64,000 bases of DNA from Flavobacterium daemonense (GCF_007341385.1 NZ_VJYD01000001.1:479147-543146), one strand, 5' to 3'. Counted from the first letter of the stretch, positions 15,562-24,874 are shown. Numbers and translations: made by a program. Notes: generated by a model not told the origin, from the letters alone.

Positions 15562-16665
15562 TTATTTGCTCTTGTTATGTTGCATCTTTTCGTAGTTGGT
15601 CATATCCTCATACGCTTTGATTGTTTGAACTGGTACGTTCTTAATTGGTTGTGTTGCTGGCGTTTCCGCTTTCATTTGCGTTAACTCTGTTTCAGCTTTC
15701 ACTTTCTCAGCTTGTAGTTTTGCTAAGTCTTCTTGCGCTTTTGCCAAGTCTTTCTTTAATTGCTCATTTTCTGCTTCTAAATCGACTTTTGGCTCTGCTT
15801 CATCTGCTGGCTGTTCGTCAGCTTTTGGCTCTTCTGCTGGCGCATCGTCTGCCATTTCTTCAACTGCTGGTGCGTCTTCTTTTGGTTCGTCGGTTTCCTT
15901 GTCTTCGATTGATACAATCGTACCTAAATCGTCCGTTTTATAAATCTTTGAATCAATTTCTAGCTCAGCATTTGAAAGCGGTTCGCCTGCTTCATCCGTT
16001 AAGATTTCGCCCTCGTTTAAATCAATTGCAAAGACCTTTTTATCACCTGCTTGGAACTCTTTTTTGTCCTCAGTTGCCATAAAAAAATCAACGATTGATT
16101 TGATAATGCTTTTTTTGTTCATAGTCTGCTTGTTATAATTGTTATTGTCGTTGACCTCTTTGAATCCAAGACTTGCTTCGATGCTCAACCCGTCAAGATT
16201 TCCGTTTTTAACCTCATTCCAAACTTGCTCATTGTCGATTTTATACCCCATCATCCAAGTACCTGCTGGCACTTCGAAACCCATTGCGTTTGCTTTGTCG
16301 TTTCGTGGGTCTTGAACAATCCAACTCTCGAAAGGATAAACCCCTGCTGTGTTTTCTGCTTGGTGGTTGATATTTGTTGTTGAATTGTGACCGTTTTTGA
16401 AGTAGTTCTTTTGCAACTGGTCGATGGTGTCGGACGTATAGAAAACTTGTGCGTTTTCACCGTTTACGTCCTTTCTAAAAATCAATTTGTTAGGAATCAT
16501 TGCAGGTGCGTAAACGATTTGTTTTTCGTCTTGCGTAAAGAGTAAGATTTGAGGCTTTACAGCGTTGAAGTGAAGTAACGTCGATTCGATTGCAGGGTCT
16601 TTCACAAGTGAAATTTTAAAAACTCCCTCTTCGTCTTTGTTAAATACTAATTCATACTTTTTCAT
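15562..16665 (-). CDS. XkdF-like prohead protease fused to scaffold
   Basis: Residues 1-170 match the XkdF-type phage serine protease: VKDPAIES near the start, a His at 101 and ESWIVQDP at 113-120. PAGTWMMGYK and the Ser in GLSIEA (S161) follow. Residues about 240-335 are acidic and then strongly coiled-coil (Glu/Ala/Lys-rich), typical of an internal scaffold. An in-frame ATG at 16122 (residue 182, MNKKSIIKS) would give the scaffold alone. The protease matures the head after assembly around the scaffold. The phage-type promoter at 16672-16701 is so close that the mRNA is predicted to be leaderless. Confidence 0.82.
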   Translation of the reverse strand: MKKYELVFNKDEEGVFKISLVKDPAIESTLLHFNAVKPQILLFTQDEKQIVYAPAMIPNKLIFRKDVNGENAQVFYTSDTIDQLQKNYFKNGHNSTTNINHQAENTAGVYPFESWIVQDPRNDKANAMGFEVPAGTWMMGYKIDNEQVWNEVKNGNLDGLSIEASLGFKEVNDNNNYNKQTMNKKSIIKSIVDFFMATEDKKEFQAGDKKVFAIDLNEGEILTDEAGEPLSNAELEIDSKIYKTDDLGTIVSIEDKETDEPKEDAPAVEEMADDAPAEEPKADEQPADEAEPKVDLEAENEQLKKDLAKAQEDLAKLQAEKVKAETELTQMKAETPATQPIKNVPVQTIKAYEDMTNYEKMQHNKSK

Positions 16666-16671
16666 AACTAT

Positions 16672-16701
16672 ATTATAGTTTCGAAAAGAGAAAAAGTAAA
16701 C
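16672..16701 (-). promoter_or_regulatory. Phage-type promoter TTTAC-N18-TATAAT (protease/capsid)
   Basis: GTTTAC (16701-16696), an 18-base spacer and TATAAT (16677-16672) within ACTATAATATA lie on the minus strand. Six bases separate the TATAAT from the ATG at 16665, so the transcription start coincides with the start codon. Confidence 0.65.
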
Positions 16702-16727
16702 TAGATTAATTAACTTTTTTAATTAAC

Positions 16728-16758
16728 TTGCTTAGTTAACAATTAGTTAGTACATTTG
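16728..16758 (+). promoter_or_regulatory. Host-type promoter of the lipoprotein moron
   Basis: CTTG (TTG 16728-16730), 20 bases and TACATTTG (16751-16758) match the Bacteroidota housekeeping promoter. Expression in the lysogen is therefore expected, independent of the late phage genes around it. Confidence 0.7.
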
Positions 16759-16782
16759 TGTAAAATAATCAACAACTGAGAT

Positions 16783-17208
16783 ATGAAAAAATTAATACTT
16801 TGCGCATTCATTGCACTATCAACGCTAACAAGCTGTTCAAATGATGATAGCGAACCCGCTAAGGTTGACAATTCATTTAGCTATAAAATAACTGCGTTAA
16901 AAGGCGTTAATGATGCTGGTGAATATGTAGACATATCAACATCTAAAAATGTTGATGCCAATTCAAAAATCGTTTACGATAAATCAGCTAAAACAATTAC
17001 TATAAGTGTTGGAGCAAGCAACGATATAATTAAGGATATTAGCGTTAATGACAGTACTTACGATGGTCTTTTTAAAGTTCCTACAAGTGATAAAGAAACT
17101 TATACCAAGGCAAACTTAGAATTGAAAAATGATGTTGCTTTGCTCAGTATTACAAATCTTAATCTAGTTGGCTCAGTGAGCAAATACGCCTTTTTTATAT
17201 CCAAATAA
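16783..17208 (+). CDS. Prophage-encoded lipoprotein (moron)
   Basis: The 141-residue protein starts with a type II signal peptide (MKKLILCAFIALSTLTSC) with Cys18 as the lipidated residue. The following SNDDSE resembles the acidic lipoprotein export signal used by Flavobacteriia to place lipoproteins on the cell surface. The mature part is beta-rich and not recognised. It is the only plus-strand gene in the late block, with its own promoter and a terminator at 17227-17253. A surface lipoprotein expressed by the lysogen could mask a phage receptor or change host surface properties; that is inference. Confidence 0.85.
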   Translation: MKKLILCAFIALSTLTSCSNDDSEPAKVDNSFSYKITALKGVNDAGEYVDISTSKNVDANSKIVYDKSAKTITISVGASNDIIKDISVNDSTYDGLFKVPTSDKETYTKANLELKNDVALLSITNLNLVGSVSKYAFFISK

Positions 17209-17226
17209 TACTAAATCCATAAGCAT

Positions 17227-17253
17227 AAAAAAACCCGCTCAAAAGGCGGGTTT
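17227..17253. terminator. Bidirectional terminator between moron and tape measure
   Basis: AAACCCGC and GCGGGTTT form a GC-rich stem with a T run on the minus strand (seven bases) and T residues on the plus strand. It serves the convergent genes ending at 17208 and 17264. Confidence 0.85.
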
Positions 17254-17263
17254 CTTGTTTTTA

Positions 17264-19399
17264 TTAAAAGCTGTTTGCGTCAACTTTCTTTTTATCTAAA
17301 GCTTGTTGCGTCGTTACTTCTGAACTTACAACGTAAGCCTTTAATGGTGCTTGCTCACTTTGATTTTTAGCAATGCTTGTGGCGATTTGATTCTCACTAC
17401 TTGCTTGAAACCCGACCTGTGGTGTAGCTGTCGCCTGTGTTCTTGTACCACCACCTGTTGGACTGGCTGGCATACTTGGGGCACTTCCAGCTGAACCACC
17501 GCCACCAACTGCACTAAGTGCTTTCGAGGTGTTGGCTATAATGCTGGCCGCTCCTAATGCCCCCGTTGCGATATGCACCGCTGACCAAGGCAAACCGAAC
17601 GTTAACGGGCTGGCTGCGTTGTCTTTCGAAACCGCTTCAACGGTATTGATTGCAACCTTACCCAATGCAATTGCACCCTCTGTGGCTATCACACCCTTTT
17701 GAACTCCTTTGTTTTTCTCAAACAATCCTTTGGCCGCATTCAATCCAGCATTCGCCAAGTTGTTTAACGAATCCTGTTCAGCTTGTTTTTGAGCCAGTTT
17801 TTTGTCTGCTATCTCTTTTTGCTTTTCAGCGTCGGCAATGGCTAAATCAGCTTGTTGTGCGAAATAATCTTCATTCGCTTTGAGTGCATCGGCTTTGGCT
17901 TTTGCGTCTAGCTCGGCTTGCAACGTATTATACTGCTCGGCATTGTAAGCCATTAGGTTTGTGACATCAACACCTTTTTGTCTTAGTGCTTCAATCTCTT
18001 CTAAATCCCTTTGCTTCTTAAGGTCTAGTTTTTCTTGGTCAGTCTTGGCGTTGTTGTCTTGGATTGCGTGCAATGCGTCCTTTTCAGCCTTTGCAAGCTC
18101 TTCAAGATTTTTCTTTCTAAGGTCTAGGGCTTCTTGTGCGTGCTTTTTGTCCTCTTCGATTTTCTTTTTGTTGGCATCCTGTTGCGCCTTTAACGCATCA
18201 TCGGCCGCTTTCTTTCTTAAATCGGTTTCCTTTTGAGTTTCAGATACAATAAAATCATTGTTCAACTCGATACGCTTATCTTTTAATTCGTTGGTTTTCT
18301 TGTTGTAGTCCTGCAATTCCTCATAAGCGTTTTTCATTGCTTCTTTTTGGGCTTTGATTGCCTCTTCGCTGGCATCATTTGCTTTCAAGTCTAGCAAGAT
18401 TGAACGCTCACGCAAAAAGTTAAGGCTTGCAATCTTTGCGTTCTTCTGACTTATTGCGCTTGCCTCGTTGATATGAGCGTTAGCAAGCTTGTTAACTTCT
18501 TTCGCACTTGCTCCGCTGGCTTTTGCTAGTTCTAACTCAAAATCGTTTTGGCGTTCCAGCACCTTAAGGCTTTCTTTTCTTGCCTCGGTCAATTTCTTTT
18601 GCGCTTTCTCGTTGTCCTGAGCCGTTTTAATTTGTTTCTGTTCCGCTTCTTCACTTGCATTCATTGCAGATACAAGCAACCATATACCACCAGTAAGGGC
18701 CGCAACACCAGCAACAAGCAAACCGATTGGGTTTGCCATCATTGCCGCATTCCAAAGCCATTGTGCTGCGGTTAAGGCTGTAGTTGCAACCGCACTTAAT
18801 CCTTTTTGTATGATGTTCTTTTTCTCGCTTGCTGTGTCAACTTCTCGTACTGCTGTCGCTGCTATGATGGTTGATTTAAGTATTGCGAACTGGTCACCTA
18901 AATCGCTAAGACCTTTAAGACCCTCAGCGAATGCCATAAGCGACTGCATTTTTTGTAATACCGCTGTTGCCTCTTCTGAATCATCACTAAACGCACCGAT
19001 TGCACCAGCCGCAAAGTTGATACCAGTTGCCGCAACTTTTGCCGAGGCATCCAACGCTTTGAATTTTTGGTCAGGGTTGAAGTTTGCCGTTAAATCTGCC
19101 GCAAATTCCATTTGGTCACGCAATTCTGCAACGGCTTGGGCCGCTTTAATTGCTTGTTCTGAGGTTTCACCGTGCAATTGGATTGCTTTTGTAAGCTCGT
19201 TGTTAGCTTCACGTATTTGAGCTTTAAGACTTTTATACTTTTCAGCACTTTTTTCCGTTTCCTTGTTGCTGTCGGCTGTTGCTTCTGTTGTTCCGTCAAT
19301 CGAATTGGTTAGCGAATCGACCTCTTTTTGTATTTGGTTGGCGTTCGTGTCAAACTGCAACCTAATATTTTGTTCTAAGTTCTCGTTTTGCTCTGCCAT
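17264..19399 (-). CDS. Tail tape measure protein
   Basis: This 711-residue protein has long coiled-coil regions (about 20-100 and 255-545, rich in Ala, Lys, Glu and Gln). Hydrophobic segments lie around residues 205-245 (AAMMANPIGLLVAGVAALTG is the central one) and 570-640. A Gly/Ser/Pro-rich tail includes GGGGSAGSAPSMPASPTGGG. This layout is typical of tape measure proteins, which set tail length and may help DNA pass the membrane. It overlaps the preceding gene by one base. Its short length suggests a fairly short tail. Confidence 0.88.
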   Translation of the reverse strand: MAEQNENLEQNIRLQFDTNANQIQKEVDSLTNSIDGTTEATADSNKETEKSAEKYKSLKAQIREANNELTKAIQLHGETSEQAIKAAQAVAELRDQMEFAADLTANFNPDQKFKALDASAKVAATGINFAAGAIGAFSDDSEEATAVLQKMQSLMAFAEGLKGLSDLGDQFAILKSTIIAATAVREVDTASEKKNIIQKGLSAVATTALTAAQWLWNAAMMANPIGLLVAGVAALTGGIWLLVSAMNASEEAEQKQIKTAQDNEKAQKKLTEARKESLKVLERQNDFELELAKASGASAKEVNKLANAHINEASAISQKNAKIASLNFLRERSILLDLKANDASEEAIKAQKEAMKNAYEELQDYNKKTNELKDKRIELNNDFIVSETQKETDLRKKAADDALKAQQDANKKKIEEDKKHAQEALDLRKKNLEELAKAEKDALHAIQDNNAKTDQEKLDLKKQRDLEEIEALRQKGVDVTNLMAYNAEQYNTLQAELDAKAKADALKANEDYFAQQADLAIADAEKQKEIADKKLAQKQAEQDSLNNLANAGLNAAKGLFEKNKGVQKGVIATEGAIALGKVAINTVEAVSKDNAASPLTFGLPWSAVHIATGALGAASIIANTSKALSAVGGGGSAGSAPSMPASPTGGGTRTQATATPQVGFQASSENQIATSIAKNQSEQAPLKAYVVSSEVTTQQALDKKKVDANSF

Positions 19400-19914
19400 T
19401 AGTACCCGATTGTTTCAAAATGCCAACGTAAAGCCTGTGCTATGTTCGCCCACTCACGCAAAACAACTTGAAACTGGTTACCTGAGATAATTTTAAACAC
19501 TGGTTCACCAACTGTTGAAGTGTTAGGCAGTGTTATTGCTGATACTGGCACAAGTTCGAACCAGCTTTTAACAACATAGTTGTTGTTGGGGTGTGCGTTT
19601 TGAAGCGTCACCGTTAAGATTGTAGAGTTAGAACTCGATACACACGTTACGGCTGTAACGTTTCCAACTTTGCGCAGTCTGCTAGACAACTGTACACCAA
19701 CTTCGATGCCGACCTCTGACCCGCCCGTATCTGCATTGTTGGCTGTAATATAGCCCCTGTTAACTGGCAAGTTGCTTGTTGATATTGGTTGCAGTGTTTC
19801 TATGTAATCAATCAAAGCAAGTTCAACCGCTCTATGTTCCGACGGTTCAATATTGCTATTGTCTGCTAAGTTTGTGTTTACTAAATCTTTTAATTGTGCT
19901 ATGGTTAAAGCCAT
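19399..19914 (-). CDS. Phage tail-associated protein of unknown function
   Basis: The 171-residue protein has a helical N-terminus (TIAQLKDLVNTNLADNS at 4-20) followed by a beta-rich domain containing ITANNADTGGSEVGI, and ends in an aromatic segment (ALRWHFETIGY). It is the gene between the large tail-tip protein and the tape measure, with a one-base overlap to the latter. This fits a baseplate or tail-tip component, by position only. Confidence 0.6.
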   Translation of the reverse strand: MALTIAQLKDLVNTNLADNSNIEPSEHRAVELALIDYIETLQPISTSNLPVNRGYITANNADTGGSEVGIEVGVQLSSRLRKVGNVTAVTCVSSSNSTILTVTLQNAHPNNNYVVKSWFELVPVSAITLPNTSTVGEPVFKIISGNQFQVVLREWANIAQALRWHFETIGY

Positions 19915-19943
19915 TTTTGTAAGTCATATTTTTTCTTTTTGCG

Positions 19944-22433
19944 TTATAGTGTTTGGTATTGTGTTGCGTCGTAGCCGTCAGGGTTGTAAACGTTTGGCGT
20001 TGGTACGATTTCCTTGTCGTTGTCGCTGTTGGTGATATAATTCAACAAGGTCAATTTTGTTTTACCTGTCGTTATATCTATGTTTGCATCTAAGATGCTG
20101 AAACGGGTTTCACCTATGATAATATCATTCTGTAGTCGAAAGCCTGTAGGCGGTTCGTTGCTCCTTGACGGGTTGACATATATTTCTGAACTCGGCAAAG
20201 ACAAGTCAAACTTGTGAGACAAAACATTTACGTTAAGTAATCGCTCGGTTTGCGTCTCATAGAATCGCTTATATAATGAACTGGTCTTTTGAGTATTGGC
20301 TAAGTCACCGCTGACATCATCAACCAAGACGCTGAAACCTAAGCTTTGCTTTGCATTGACGAACCAAGGCAACATAAGCATATACCTATTTAACGGGGCG
20401 GTTACTGTGTCGCTCATTAAGAAACCTAATTCAACATTGTTGGTTAGGTAACTCAAATCGTTGTTTACAAATAAAACCAGCTCGTTGTTAATTGTTTTGT
20501 ATCGGTTTTCTTGGTCTGCTGATTCGTTCGTAAATCCGTAATACGTTTGCAGGTTGGTATTAATTACACCTCTTGGCGGGATAATCGTATAATTGGTTAC
20601 TACTGCATATTCGTTTATCTTACCGCTTTGGTTGTCCTGCGTAATTTGTCCGTATTCCAAACCCGCAGGATTACCAGCCAAGTAATCAACATTTGATTTA
20701 TACTTAGATGTTGCGTGCTTAAAGTTGTACTTGTTGAATTTGTCCTCAACTGATTTTGTGTGACTCTGAGCGTTGACAAATGGTGTATAATCAACTTCAT
20801 TTTTAGCGTAAATCTTATGGGTTTCGTTGATGTCTTCTATGCTTAAAATCTGCAATTCGTTGGTGTTAACAATCGGGTTGAAAACTGATAAATTGAATGT
20901 CTTCAAAAAGCTTTGGAAAAAATCAATAACTTTCATCTTTGGCAACGACTGTATTAAATCAATTCCACCGCTTGCTTTTACCTTTTCTGTTGAATCCGTA
21001 AAACATAACTGTGTAATGATATTGTAACCCTGCAAAAAACCTACTTCATCGTTGGCGTAACCGTATTGGGTAAAGACGTTTGTTTCTGTCCAGCTTGCCA
21101 AGTCTGCCTTAAATAAAATATATGTCTCAAACGTTGGGTAAAGTTCGTAACCCTCGGTGTAGCCGTCGAAAGCCGTATCGGGAATATCAATAAATACGCA
21201 GTTATCACCGCTTGTCATATTAATTTCAGCCTTAAGGATTTCTTCACACTCTGACGGTGCTTTGTTCCCGCTTGGTCTTCTTAACGAAATGCTGATTTTA
21301 CCGCCAACATTCTGCATTACAACATTGGTCAACTGCACGCTTAATCGTATGCTTTTGGTTGTTCTCGATAATGCGAAAATATCGGGCATCGTTCCGCTGG
21401 GCTTGTCACCGATATTGATTTTTACAATCTGAAACCCGTTTCTAGTGTAGTTGCTTGCTGTATATTTAACTGGCAATGCTCCAATTAGAAAACCTGCGAT
21501 AGGGTCAGCAACTGGTGTTGGTGGATAAACAACACCTACACTCAACGCATCAAAATACATTGTTTGAGCGTATGGCGTGTTGAAGTTATTTATATAACCC
21601 AATACGTTTGAATCGCTTAATTTTTCATCTGCTGACGAACCATTAACCCAGCAATACATTTCGTTGAATAGCTTATCACTTCGAAGTGGCAAGTTGACCT
21701 TTAAATCGTACTTTCTGAATATCATTTCAACAAGTGAACGATAGCTTATTGCTGGTCGTAACTCACTTGTTGTAATTGGTGAAAGCGTAGCACCCGTCAT
21801 ATTGCTGGTGTAAGCTATGTTGTCAATAACATCACTGTTGCGGTCGTAAGACCAAACACGGTTGTTTGATGCAAGCGGTGTTATGTAATTTATAATGATG
21901 TCGTTTGCGCTGGTTGTTCCTGCGTTGGCGGTATCTAAATCTTTTAAAAGCAATTGCTTTGATTCTATCGAAGCCTTGGCAACTGCTGGCGTGTACTGCA
22001 ATTGAGTTGAACCTGTTAAGATGCTCCCTAACTCAGATATTAGACCGTCTCCCATTCTATCCTTAAGGCTTTTTAAATTGGTCTCAAAACTGCCTTGTAT
22101 TGAAACAATAGAATTGTTTGTATAGTTAGCGTCTTCAACCGTAAAGTTTCCCGTCAGGTTTAAGTTTCCATCTGTGTAAATCTTGCAAGGAAACGAGCCA
22201 GTAATATTTGATTTGAGTACATCGGTATCACCGAAAAATAAAAGTGCCTGCCTGTTCTTTGGCGTTGCTGGAATTGTGAACGACAAAGAATAAGGCGCAA
22301 AAACTCTGCTCAAATCTGTAACATCTTTAAGCGTATATTTCAAGTTGATTGTTTCATCACTGTACAAGTCTAACTTTATGTAGTCAGTTGACCCGCTGTA
22401 CGGTGCTATGTAAATTTCTGTAACTACCTGCAT
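19944..22433 (-). CDS. Large tail-tip/baseplate protein
   Basis: This 829-residue beta-rich protein directly follows the 22434-23639 gene with no gap. The N-terminal part (LKYTLKDVTDLSRVFAPYSLS, FTIPATPKNRQALLFFGD) resembles distal-tail or baseplate proteins of Bacteroidota siphophages. There is no enzymatic motif. It is probably part of the adsorption apparatus together with its upstream neighbour and the fibre. Confidence 0.65.
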   Translation of the reverse strand: MQVVTEIYIAPYSGSTDYIKLDLYSDETINLKYTLKDVTDLSRVFAPYSLSFTIPATPKNRQALLFFGDTDVLKSNITGSFPCKIYTDGNLNLTGNFTVEDANYTNNSIVSIQGSFETNLKSLKDRMGDGLISELGSILTGSTQLQYTPAVAKASIESKQLLLKDLDTANAGTTSANDIIINYITPLASNNRVWSYDRNSDVIDNIAYTSNMTGATLSPITTSELRPAISYRSLVEMIFRKYDLKVNLPLRSDKLFNEMYCWVNGSSADEKLSDSNVLGYINNFNTPYAQTMYFDALSVGVVYPPTPVADPIAGFLIGALPVKYTASNYTRNGFQIVKINIGDKPSGTMPDIFALSRTTKSIRLSVQLTNVVMQNVGGKISISLRRPSGNKAPSECEEILKAEINMTSGDNCVFIDIPDTAFDGYTEGYELYPTFETYILFKADLASWTETNVFTQYGYANDEVGFLQGYNIITQLCFTDSTEKVKASGGIDLIQSLPKMKVIDFFQSFLKTFNLSVFNPIVNTNELQILSIEDINETHKIYAKNEVDYTPFVNAQSHTKSVEDKFNKYNFKHATSKYKSNVDYLAGNPAGLEYGQITQDNQSGKINEYAVVTNYTIIPPRGVINTNLQTYYGFTNESADQENRYKTINNELVLFVNNDLSYLTNNVELGFLMSDTVTAPLNRYMLMLPWFVNAKQSLGFSVLVDDVSGDLANTQKTSSLYKRFYETQTERLLNVNVLSHKFDLSLPSSEIYVNPSRSNEPPTGFRLQNDIIIGETRFSILDANIDITTGKTKLTLLNYITNSDNDKEIVPTPNVYNPDGYDATQYQTL

Positions 22434-23639
22434 TTATTTTATGTCTAGCATCTTGTTATTGGTCTCATCAAATTTGATGGTGTACTCAATATTTATTTTA
22501 TCGTTTAGTCTTGTCTTGTTTATGATGTCTTGCGGATTGCTTATAATAACTGGTATCTGCTGGTACGTTGAAAAGTACCCGATGCTTTCAGCCCCGACCG
22601 TATCATTATCAACTGTAATGTGCGTATTGTCAACGCTTATGTATGTGTTATCGACCGTAATACCTGTTATTGCGCTTGTCGTTTTATCACCTTTGAACCT
22701 TACCAAATAAACCTTTGGACTATAAACCAGCTCTTCGATTAATTGGGTTGCCGTTTCATCGATGTGACCCGTGTTGATTGTATAGGATTGAAGCACGTTT
22801 ACACTGTCTCTAAGGCTCGAATGCACTTGCGAGTTGTCGACGTAGCTAGGGTCTCTAAACATTCGGTTTGATGTGGTTGTATCAATCTTGGTTGAGATTA
22901 TTGTTTTGCCAAATGGCGTGAACGAATCCCATAAGCCCAGCTTGTTTAAGAACACAATCAAATAACTGTCACGTGCGCAAAACTTTTGTTTTGCTGGTGG
23001 TGTTACCTTGGCTTGCGTTATCATCGTTGCCGTTGTACACGACCAAGTTTCTTGACCAAGATTAAACGAGTTGGTAAAATAGTTGTCAATCGATTCGTTG
23101 TAAAATCTGTAAACGTCACGACCGAACGGGTCAGCCTTGTATGGTGTTAATGCGTTGTTGCTCCCTGCGTTCTGCTCGTAGTTCCAGCGATAGCCAAGCG
23201 TTGCAAAATATGTAGGGCTTACAACTGTCGTCTCAACGATTGCGTTTGTTACTGGCTCTTGCTCTAACACGTCGCTAACCACTTGGTAAAACACGCCTTG
23301 CCCTGTTTGTGCTGGTAAGCTGTACGTGTTCCAAGCAAATTGTGGCTGGTTTGTATTTCTTGCATTCTCAGGACTGACAAGCCAAGCCTTTATAAGGTCG
23401 GCAATATTTACGTTGATGTAGTCGTCATAATGGCTTACAAGTTCTTTCGCAATTATATGGTTAGGTTCGCCAAGGTCTTTGTTTTGGTCGGTGTTCCAAA
23501 TCCATAAATAATGCGTTACTTTCTTTAATACGTTCCCGCTGTTTACTGCTGTTTGTCGTATGTGAATTGGACTGTTGCAGAATTGTATCTTATCGGGTGT
23601 GTCTATTGGTGTTCTGTCTTCACTTGTTAAATCATACAT
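22434..23639 (-). CDS. Large tail-associated protein with 7-residue repeats
   Basis: The 401-residue protein is beta-rich and not assigned to a known enzyme family. Residues about 325-345 contain three successive 7-residue units of the form (T/S)VDNT(Y/H)I, encoded at about 22,606-22,670. This looks like a small expansion. It overlaps the 23632-24009 gene by eight bases and abuts the 829-residue gene, so both are translated together. A tail-tip role is inferred from the neighbourhood. Confidence 0.6.
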   Translation of the reverse strand: MYDLTSEDRTPIDTPDKIQFCNSPIHIRQTAVNSGNVLKKVTHYLWIWNTDQNKDLGEPNHIIAKELVSHYDDYINVNIADLIKAWLVSPENARNTNQPQFAWNTYSLPAQTGQGVFYQVVSDVLEQEPVTNAIVETTVVSPTYFATLGYRWNYEQNAGSNNALTPYKADPFGRDVYRFYNESIDNYFTNSFNLGQETWSCTTATMITQAKVTPPAKQKFCARDSYLIVFLNKLGLWDSFTPFGKTIISTKIDTTTSNRMFRDPSYVDNSQVHSSLRDSVNVLQSYTINTGHIDETATQLIEELVYSPKVYLVRFKGDKTTSAITGITVDNTYISVDNTHITVDNDTVGAESIGYFSTYQQIPVIISNPQDIINKTRLNDKINIEYTIKFDETNNKMLDIK

Positions 23640-24009
23640 TAGTTGTAATTGGTTGTAATATCTTTTCTGTTATGGTTTGAATGATTGCTTTTGTTGCGTC
23701 GGGCGTGTGTCTGTCAACGCTTTCCAGCAATTCGTTGGGATGTTGGTACGCTCCGTAATAAACTTGTCCAAGCAATAGCGTTGTATCGCCCTGTACTCTG
23801 TAGTTTATCGAATCTCTTAGCGTTCCCCCTGCTTTGTTTAGCGTTCCTGCTGGCTGTACTCTGTCGGTCGTGTAGTAAATATCCTGTGCAACCCTAGAGT
23901 TTCTTTTTGCTTCTTCATAGATGATTTCACCAAGCTTTAAAAGTTCCTCTTTGATAATCTTGTCGGTCTGTATCTGCTCCTTAGTTCTTCTTGTTCTCTG
24001 AATCGCCAT
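23632..24009 (-). CDS. HK97 gp10-like tail completion protein
   Basis: From the ATG at 24009 the protein has 125 residues (a TTG at 24042 would add 11). A basic helical start (RTRRTKEQIQTDKIIKEELL) is followed by GTLRDSINYRVQGD and VYYGAYQHPNELLE, a layout seen in gp10-like tail completion proteins. The neighbouring 23981-24403 gene shows a related pattern (GTLKRSISYTVDKG, MYYGFYGEDNP), so the two may be ancient duplicates. They overlap by 29 bases. Confidence 0.6.
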   Translation of the reverse strand: MAIQRTRRTKEQIQTDKIIKEELLKLGEIIYEEAKRNSRVAQDIYYTTDRVQPAGTLNKAGGTLRDSINYRVQGDTTLLLGQVYYGAYQHPNELLESVDRHTPDATKAIIQTITEKILQPITTNV

Positions 24010-24403
24010 CGTTTTTTGCTCGGTTTCTTTTGACTGTTTCAATCAACCTCTTAAGATTTGAAGTTGTTTGCTTATTGCTTGCGGGTGTTGGCGACTTAAC
24101 CAGCTTGCGTCCGCTTTTTAATTTTGTTGTTTTAACGGTCTTGCCGTCGAAGTCCGTACCCACGACTTGATAATCAACACCTGCGGGCATCATCTTGCGT
24201 GCGTTCTCTTCCAGCTGTGAGTTAATACCGCTTGGGTTGTCCTCACCGTAAAACCCGTAATACATCTGTCTAAAAATGTACTTGCCTTTGTCAACCGTGT
24301 AGCTAATGGAACGTTTAAGCGTTCCTTGGTCAACGTGTGCGGTCGATTTGGATTTGTCCACAATCTGCTGGGCTATCTTTCTTATCTCTTCTGTGGTTAG
24401 CAT
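23981..24403 (-). CDS. HK97 gp10-like tail completion protein, second copy
   Basis: This is a 140-residue protein with GTLKRSISYTVDKGKYIF (about 27-44) and QMYYGFYGEDNPSG (about 46-59). The C-terminus is basic, Lys/Arg/Thr-rich and probably flexible. It shares the GTL(R/K)xSI(N/S)Y and YYGxY pattern with its downstream neighbour. Both starts are coupled by overlap with the preceding gene (seven bases with 24397-24849). Confidence 0.6.
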   Translation of the reverse strand: MLTTEEIRKIAQQIVDKSKSTAHVDQGTLKRSISYTVDKGKYIFRQMYYGFYGEDNPSGINSQLEENARKMMPAGVDYQVVGTDFDGKTVKTTKLKSGRKLVKSPTPASNKQTTSNLKRLIETVKRNRAKNDGDSENKKN

Positions 24404-24849
24404 ATAGTACCAGCATTAGGGATTGATAACTCTAATTCAAATTGTACACCGTCTAGGCTGTTGCGTGACCAGTCTTTTAATTGTCTTAGCGTTGATTGTG
24501 AAAGTATTTCGATGTTCAAATCGTTGTGGTCTCTAAGCAGTTTGTTAAGTAGCTTATGTGCGATTGAATGCGTTTCGTTTACGTTGTCGATGTAGTTCGT
24601 ATCAACCAATAATTTGTTATCGGTTACCTGTGCTTTGGTGTCACGTTGTTGAACTATAGTAATGCGATAGTTTGCAGAAATTTGGCTTTCTGTAATATCC
24701 GTGTCGAGCAAATCCAAGTTTACCAGCGGATAGATATTTGAAATGTTTGTATCAATTTGAAGCGTCGGCAACGTTGAAATTGTGTTAACCAATACGTTCT
24801 TTTGAAACTCTTTTATAAGCCAATCATTTATGATATATATTTCATTCAT
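24397..24849 (-). CDS. Phage tail protein, possible terminator-like
   Basis: The 150-residue protein has an alpha/beta make-up with no membrane segment. NETHSIAHKLLNKLLRDH (about 88-105) is followed by a strand ending VQFELELSIPNAGTIC. Size, and position just before the gp10-like genes, suit a tail terminator or minor tail protein. It is not identified by any unique motif. Confidence 0.5.
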   Translation of the reverse strand: MNEIYIINDWLIKEFQKNVLVNTISTLPTLQIDTNISNIYPLVNLDLLDTDITESQISANYRITIVQQRDTKAQVTDNKLLVDTNYIDNVNETHSIAHKLLNKLLRDHNDLNIEILSQSTLRQLKDWSRNSLDGVQFELELSIPNAGTIC

Positions 24850-24874
24850 TTAATTTTTAAGTGTTAGTACTTCT

